Shown here: in pieces, positions 58,140 to 64,000 of the stretch | How the letters are laid out: each line of letters starts with the position of its first letter | Position numbering within the stretch: position 1 is the first letter of the stretch | DNA from: Branchiostoma floridae | Lineage: Eukaryota > Chordata > Leptocardii > Amphioxiformes > Branchiostomatidae | NCBI RefSeq assembly: GCF_000003815.2 | Contig: NC_049982.1 | Location: forward strand, 14,912,694-14,976,693 | Length of the DNA stretch: 64,000 nt | Reading direction: 5' to 3' | Program-made: the position numbers and the translations under genes | Notes under the pieces: generated by a model | Seen by the model: the letters and a program-made list of their open reading frames with translations, nothing else | Databases searched by the model: none | What the model was told of the DNA's origin: nothing

Positions 58140-61100
58140 CTGGAAGATACAAGTCTAGCATCTCAACAACAAATCCTTCCTACTTTAAACATTTCAGTAT
58201 AAAGTTGTATTTGTTAAGTTACTTCTCCATATGTTGCTTGGAAAAATGTTTGAATAACAACCAGTAAGGGGGAAATTCAGGGAAAAAGGATGTAACTATG
58301 GCACTTTGAACATGGCTGTTCTGTAGAGATTTGTGATTAATGATATTCACTTCTTTTATAAAGCTGGGGCTTTCCAGTATTGAGATTCTCAATTGAAAAC
58401 TCTTGATTTCTATTACTATCTCCAAAAGGAAAGGCTAAACCTTTTTTCTTAAGTCAAACCCCTTTACTGGTTGGTAATGTTACCTAGGATACAATTATGT
58501 CAGTAACAGGTATGTCAGTAAATACTAGGCAAAATTGCTGAATTTGCCCCTGTGTAGGTTGTCTATGATGGCAGTGGTGAGGTCTGTTGTTGTTGCGTAT
58601 CCTCCCATGTCTCTCGTCCGAACCTGTGAGCCAGGTCAGAAGTATAAAGTGTCAAGATACATCGATACAAGACATCACAGATATTTCTTAATTACCTGTA
58701 ATCCTCACAAAGTCGTTTAAATGAATGACATCCATGTGCACATACTATGCACATATCTAACCCCAGAACATCGCCCTCCCACACTAAAAATTTGAGCACA
58801 GACGTCACTTTCTCATATCAGATTTGAAGTCTCCGAAAAATTATGTAACTTTGTGCTTTATAAAGCTTTTTTTATTGCTAATGGGAAACATAGAGAGAAA
58901 GGTGTTATCAAACAAAGCAATATTTTAAGGAGTTTGTGAGTTAAAGGAAACTATTCAATGAATTTTGAGATAAAAAAGTAGGAGCTACTGACGTAAAACA
59001 TTGACAGACAACTAAAATCATCTACATCAAGAGACTGTGCATTTAATCGGGGCTATTCCATCTTAAAGAAATCTATTTGAGAAAATAAAGGGTGGGACCA
59101 CTTTATACGTGGGGATTAGTAAACAAAATTATCACCTATATTGTACGAGAAGCAACATGTAGCAATTAATTTGATATGGAACAATCATGCATGTAGCATA
59201 TATATATACTCCTGAAGATTATTTGAAGAGAGAAAAGACTTTAGGAAAGGCATACAATCAGGTTTTCAATCAACCTGTAAGGTTCTGAAACATGTTGAAA
59301 CAGTATAGACAGACAGACAGAGCCATCAAACCTTGTCCTGGTAGAGCAGAGAGAATCTTTTAAGATAAGCAGAAGAAAATCTTGATTAGTTGTGATTGGT
59401 GTATCCTATAGTTACAAGTGGTTGGAGAGAGACAGGAGTGTAGAAAATTATCAAGCCATATTCAGTAATTGACAGTTATAGTACACAACAAATTAAAAGT
59501 GAAGTCAAATCTCTGCATATTTTAGTAAGACATTCATTGTGTTACGTAAGGTTGTTTGTTACATATTCAACATTTTGCACAATACCGCAAGCAATATTCC
59601 TAGTGACATAGCTACTTACATAAAAGACTATTTTCTGGTTGTACCAGGTAGTGTATAACATGTATTGTAAGAATACGCTCCATAGTAAAGCATATAATGT
59701 AAGAACAGAACTTGTGAACTGTCTAAAATTGTTTTGGGGAAGAGCAAGCCACAAGCAATAGATGTTCAGCCCATCCATAAAGTCCAGCTTGTACTGCTTA
59801 TATGTGTTTGTCTGTTCTTACAATAGTTAACTTACCTTCCCAACCTTGATCACCCTTTCTACTGCATCAGAGATCATCTGTCCATGGTACTCCAGACTGG
59901 AGAAAGACAGCATTGCAACATTCATTCAAGACTTTGTGTGGCACATTTTGAGTGCCATCCTTGGCACAAACAATTACTTGTCTACTCCATGCAACCCTGC
60001 TATTTTACAATAAGATATTGCTCTTCATTGGGATTCGATGATAAAGACAGAGAGCAACCCACAGAAAACAGACACACACACACATGCACACACACACACA
60101 TGCACACACACACACACACGCACACACACACACACACAATCCTTCTTAGTCCAACCTTAACCAAACCAATACGAGAGGCATGTGTGCAGGACTTACTGCA
60201 TGTGCTTGAGCATGTTGGCAGCAGACATCAGCATGGCTGTGGGGTTAGCGATGTTCCTGCCCACTGCCTGCGCAAACGGGTGACGTGCTCCCTGTAACAA
60301 GAATCCAACATGTCAATCTTGCGTAAAGAAAGGCAGCTTATGAAACATGAAACCAGGGCTCTAGCCAGCGTCCGTTTTTCCGTCAATTGACGGAAATTTG
60401 CTGTGTGTGACGGATACATTTTAAAATCAATCCGTCAACCTTGACGGACAAGAATTTGATGAAAGCTCTTAATGGTGGAAGCTACAGGCTGCTTGGGGAC
60501 GCCGTCCACGGCCGTAAAAGCCACACACTGTTTGTTTTGCTATTGTTATGATTCTTGACAATGTGTGTCGGTGCCCTTTTGCATACGATAATCTCATTAA
60601 AACCCGTTTTTCAAGGTCTCAGTTCAGTCTCTCTAACTCCTGGAATAGTGGGCTCGAGACAATGGAAATTGGCTGACGGAAAAAAAATTCGGGCTAGCTA
60701 GAGCCCTGCATGAAACCTATCTACTTATTCAGTCAACAGGAGGAGTACAATGTAGAAAGTACCCCCAGGAATTCCACACAAAAGAAATTGAAGCAAAACA
60801 TATGTTATGCCTGTTACAGATTTGCTTCTATTTTTGTACCTCAGCATTCAGTTTTACAAAAATAGTGTGAGAACACAACTGTAGTAAGGTGAAAACACGT
60901 TTGACTCACAGTCTCAAACACGGCATAGCTGTGGCTGTAGCTTTCCCCAGGCACGATGCCTGCCCCGCCCACCAGCCCTGCGGCCAGGTTATCCACAATG
61001 TTCCCGTACAGGTTCGGCATCACCATCACGTCAAACTGGTACGGGTTGGACACCAGCTGTGGGGACAAACCACAACAACTCAGCCTCCTGGGCAGATGAA

Positions 61101-63356
61101 ACTGATAACTGTACAGACGTACATTGACAAAAACACAAAAGCTTGGCATATAAACTTTCATAAAAGATTTAAAAAGAAAGCCGTTGGCTCCCTGTTTACC
61201 TGCATGCAGCAGTTGTCTATGATCATGTTCTCAAATTTGATACGAGGGTATAGCTTTGACACCTCCTCACAACATCGCAGGAACATTCCGTCACCCATTT
61301 TCCTGAAAAAAAAGAAGAAAAAAAAGACAGAATCTTAGTCTGCTGGCTGCAGCAAAGTATGATACAATGCACAGTAAATATAGGTTTGACATACCAGGAA
61401 AACTTCATTTATCTTATTTAACTACTAGTATCTAGTTCTGTTTTCTTTCACTAGGGTAGCTCCATCAGTGGCTATGCACTGCTTTTAAGGGAGGCTCAGG
61501 GAACACATAATACAATTTTTACATAAAAAGACATCCCATGTGCAAGTTGTGATACTACTTGTGTCCTTACATGATGTTAGCCTTGTGCACAGCTGTGACC
61601 TTCTCCCTCCCGTGTCTGGTGGCGTAGTCAAAGGCAAACTTGGCAATGCGCTGGGACTTCTCCCTGGTGATGATCTTCAGGCTCTCCACAACTCCATCAA
61701 CACTCTGGAGGTCACACATATCAACAGGGAGAACTTCTGTCACACAAACAGCACTTTTAAGATCATACTGAAAATGTAGAATATTTCTAGTTCTTCCTTA
61801 TTCAAATGTTAAAATGTGTATTTGCCTTTAATTGTCCACAAGTTCTATAATTGGAATGAAAAAAATTAAAATGACAAATGAAATGTCAGCCACATCCCTG
61901 AAGGGACCTAATAATCTGTGAGCCATTCCTGCAATGTAGCATATAATGTGTATAAATATAATGGCCTCATAATCCAGGAGTGGGATTACTAACCACTAGA
62001 CAACACCAGATTACAACTAAAGCCAGCCCACCTCATGCTCCAGGGAGCTGTACTCCCCCTCTGTCTGTTCCCTGATGATGACAAAGTCCAGGTTGTGGTG
62101 CCGAGTCTTCAGCCCAGGCATGCTCTTCACACGCACCACGTTGGCAAATAGGTCCAGCCTACGTCTGAACGTGCGATCAGGGAGAAAATCATAGCAGTCA
62201 ATAACAACATATCATCTCAGGGGAACAAACCAGGAAGGATCATGGGGGGCTGAGAATGGATGAGCATTTGAATCAAGAAAAAAACACTGATGGGAAAAAA
62301 AACCATATAAAACTTTGGAAGAGTTGACCTAAACTTTTTAACCGAAAAACAAACAAAATTTGAGCCATTTTCTTTCATCAGCCACCATTTGCCCTTGTAC
62401 ACAATCCTTCTTGGTCAAACTGATTTTTGTAAGAGACAATTAATCCTTCTTTCCTGATATAAAGCATTTCTCAATATTCTCTTGTCTACGATTTTGGCAT
62501 TGATAGTACATAGCAATACCACAGTTTGCAGTGCTATGTGTTGGCATTACTTACATAAGACACAGGATTAGGGCCCGCTATGTTATAATATTTGTTTTGC
62601 GTTGCCAATGATAAGCCAGGACTTTACCTCATCACCATGTTCATGCCCATAAGTTCCCCATGGGTGGGTGTCCGTATGTTGCCTGGTGGCAGCGTTAATA
62701 ATAACAAAACACAGGAAACACAGTCTTTAGCATCAAACATACACAGACCTTTACATCATTGTTAGTTTGGTTATGATACATTCATAGCCCTTTCTTTCCA
62801 CCTCATTTGTCATGCTGTCTGTGGTCACCGAACAAACATCTTCAGTGATATTTTATGGAATTATTTTCAAATATTACCATTTCACATCAAATCTCATAAT
62901 TCCTCTGAATGCAATAATACCGCACCATAAGAAAGAAATGCATTTTCATGAATTCAAAGTGACTTGAAGAAATGTACCAATACATTATCAGTAATCCTGA
63001 TGTATATACACTTCAGGATTATCTTGAGAAGACCGCTATAACAATGTTTTTTTTTAATGTGGAGGTAAGTTACCCAGTGGAATTATGACAGTTGATGTTA
63101 CTTTAATTTATTGGTATTATCAAATAGTAAAATATCCATAGTACAAACAGAGACAAATGAGGGGAAAGCAGAACTATGAAAGTTCAAGAGAACTCACAAG
63201 AAAACTTATTGTAACATTGACACTGTAAGTCAACAATCAAAGCTAGAGTAAGTGAGTTGGTTAGTTAGTTTGTGTTGAAGCGAGGTCTGTACCTGAGTTT
63301 CATATTTACACCCATAAGCTCGCCTGTCTTAGTAGGTGTGGGTGTGGTTATAAAGC
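58062..63356 (-). CDS. IDH3B: Isocitrate dehydrogenase [NAD] subunit beta, mitochondrial (5' part beyond window)
   Basis: Exons in minus-strand order: 63356-63293 or 62682-62628 (alternatives), 62158-62032, 61704-61571, 61302-61200, 61056-60910, 60291-60197, 59896-59836, then a last exon at 58623-58525 or 58139-58062. Diagnostic stretches: [116 protein letters not shown] and [12 protein letters not shown]. The DNLAAG and GESYS variants separate beta from the gamma subunit. The enzyme is the alpha2-beta-gamma TCA-cycle complex of the mitochondrial matrix that oxidises isocitrate to 2-oxoglutarate; beta is structural/regulatory. The N-terminal exons with the targeting peptide lie to the right of the window. 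Confidence 0.93.
58525..58623 (-). CDS. IDH3B: IDH3B proximal last exon (variant B)
   Basis: 33 codons beginning [20 protein letters not shown] and ending KFSNFA-stop (TAG at 58525-58527). Same phase and same first 15 codons pattern as the distal last exon, so either can complete the protein. The tail is 7 residues longer and differs in its last half. Confidence 0.8.
   Translation of the reverse strand, partial: VRTRDMGGYATTTDLTTAIIDNLHRGKFSNFA
60076..60138. repeat. (CA)n microsatellite
   Basis: About 60 bp of interrupted CA repeats with occasional ATGC and ACGC units, in the IDH3B intron between exons 60291-60197 and 59896-59836. Confidence 0.9.
60354..60708. mobile_element. 355-bp non-autonomous hAT transposon
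   Basis: Left end CAGGGCTCTAGCCAGCGTCC; right end GGGCTAGCTAGAGCCCTG, inverted. Both ends carry CCGTCAATT/GACGGA-rich subterminal repeats. The 8-bp target-site duplication CATGAAAC is at 60346-60353 and 60709-60716. The CAGGG terminus and 8-bp duplication are the hAT signature. No transposase frame. It is inserted in the IDH3B intron between exons 61056-60910 and 60291-60197. Confidence 0.88.
62628..62682 (-). CDS. IDH3B: IDH3B alternative internal exon, copy b
   Basis: 55 nt, reading (G)[17 protein letters not shown](R). It starts with two bases of a split codon and ends with two. It matches the family region that in human IDH3B reads GKIHTP...GEL. Acceptor CCACCAG and donor GTAAAG. Confidence 0.8.
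63293..63356 (-). CDS. IDH3B: IDH3B alternative internal exon, copy a
   Basis: 64 nt, reading (G)[20 protein letters not shown](R). It has the same entry and exit phases as copy b and the same GELMG core, but three more codons, closer to the human spacing. Acceptor TTTCCAG and donor GTACAG. Confidence 0.8.
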
Positions 63357-64000
63357 CTGGAAACACAAACACAGTAGGGGGATGCATAAACATTACAGAA
63401 ATAACAGCAACATCTGTTAACACTACACTGGGCACATGACACCATCTGCAAGGACAAAATACATGGAGGTCAGGGGAAAACAATGTACACTGTTGTCATC
63501 TGAAAAATATATTTCCTTAGTTGTTAGACTGCAGCTTCAAAATGCAATGATACTACTTGGAAGGGGGAAGCTGTTATTAAATCATCTAAAAAGAGTTTGT
63601 AAACATGCAAAGAGAAAGATCAAGACTATAAATGTATCATTTTACCATCAATAAGTCCATTTTTAACATTCAAGTTTACATAGGCATGTTCAAGTAAGCA
63701 AATCTTCATTTACTGCTAATAATTGAACTGTGAAATTGAAACCGTAACAGATATTCTTTTTTGGATAGATATGATACAAACAACATCTTAAAAAGCATAC
63801 AGTCATCTACATAACATACATGTAGTTCCCAGTGACAATCCTCATAACATTCCCTTTAGAGGTTCATGCTCTGCACAATTACTTGCATGTCGAATTTCAT
63901 ACCTGTACAAGTGCAGTTTCTTTCCACAACATTTAAAAAAGACAGAAATATAACAAATAATAACAAAACTATACAAGTATAGGAGGACAGAGGAGTCTGA
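63357..64000. other. IDH3B upstream intron
   Basis: No further IDH3B exon was recognised up to the window edge. The sequence is AT-rich with no other structure that I can support. Confidence 0.4.

Noticed and set aside
1-64000. CRISPR arrays, operons, prophage or plasmid functions
   Set aside because: The window is intron-bearing animal DNA; the tandem arrays lack the spacer-repeat layout of CRISPR.

Overview
This is metazoan nuclear DNA: split genes with GT-AG introns, long AT-rich introns and UTRs, AATAAA signals, short foldback transposons, minisatellites and three runs of N marking assembly gaps. The gene content (an LRR-Ig receptor, deuterostome-type shootin, ENO4, ANKRD53 and IDH3B) and the compact introns suggest an invertebrate chordate. 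Amphioxus (Branchiostoma) is my best guess, inferred from style and gene content and not proven.

Layout from left to right. Bases 1-2600 hold no recognisable exon, only a degenerate tandem repeat. At 2643-5236 (+) are the C-terminal exons of a first shootin-1 (SHTN1)-like gene, followed by a long 3' UTR to about 8.0 kb. At 9216-22529 (+) is a second, nearly complete SHTN1-like gene with coiled-coil exons, an in-frame 51-bp minisatellite, a polyproline run and the conserved C-terminal motif; its 3' UTR runs to about 24.9 kb. ENO4 (enolase-like) lies on the minus strand at 41409-26035, tail-to-tail with the second shootin gene. A single-coding-exon LRR-Ig membrane receptor (36975-38405, +) sits inside an ENO4 intron. 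ENO4 and the ankyrin-repeat gene ANKRD53 (42448-46081, +) are divergent and share a short promoter interval near 42.0-42.4 kb. From about 46.9 to 58.0 kb there is a gene desert with two minisatellite arrays and CRE/YY1-like sites. The right end carries the 3' two-thirds of the minus-strand gene for the beta subunit of mitochondrial NAD-isocitrate dehydrogenase (IDH3B).

Exon phases were checked base by base. ENO4 closes to 578 aa and ANKRD53 to 559 aa with every junction in phase. The shootin-2 model is in phase at every junction except across the 100-N gap.

Most notable observations: two independent exon duplications in IDH3B (an internal pair that cannot be spliced together without a frameshift, and a pair of alternative last exons); a local shootin duplication next to ENO4, the same neighbour as in vertebrates; a coding minisatellite expanded between the shootin coiled coil and the polyproline; a nested LRR-Ig gene; loss of catalytic enolase residues in ENO4; and several non-autonomous DNA transposons with readable termini and target-site duplications. 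I did not find a CRISPR array, operon or other prokaryotic-type system.
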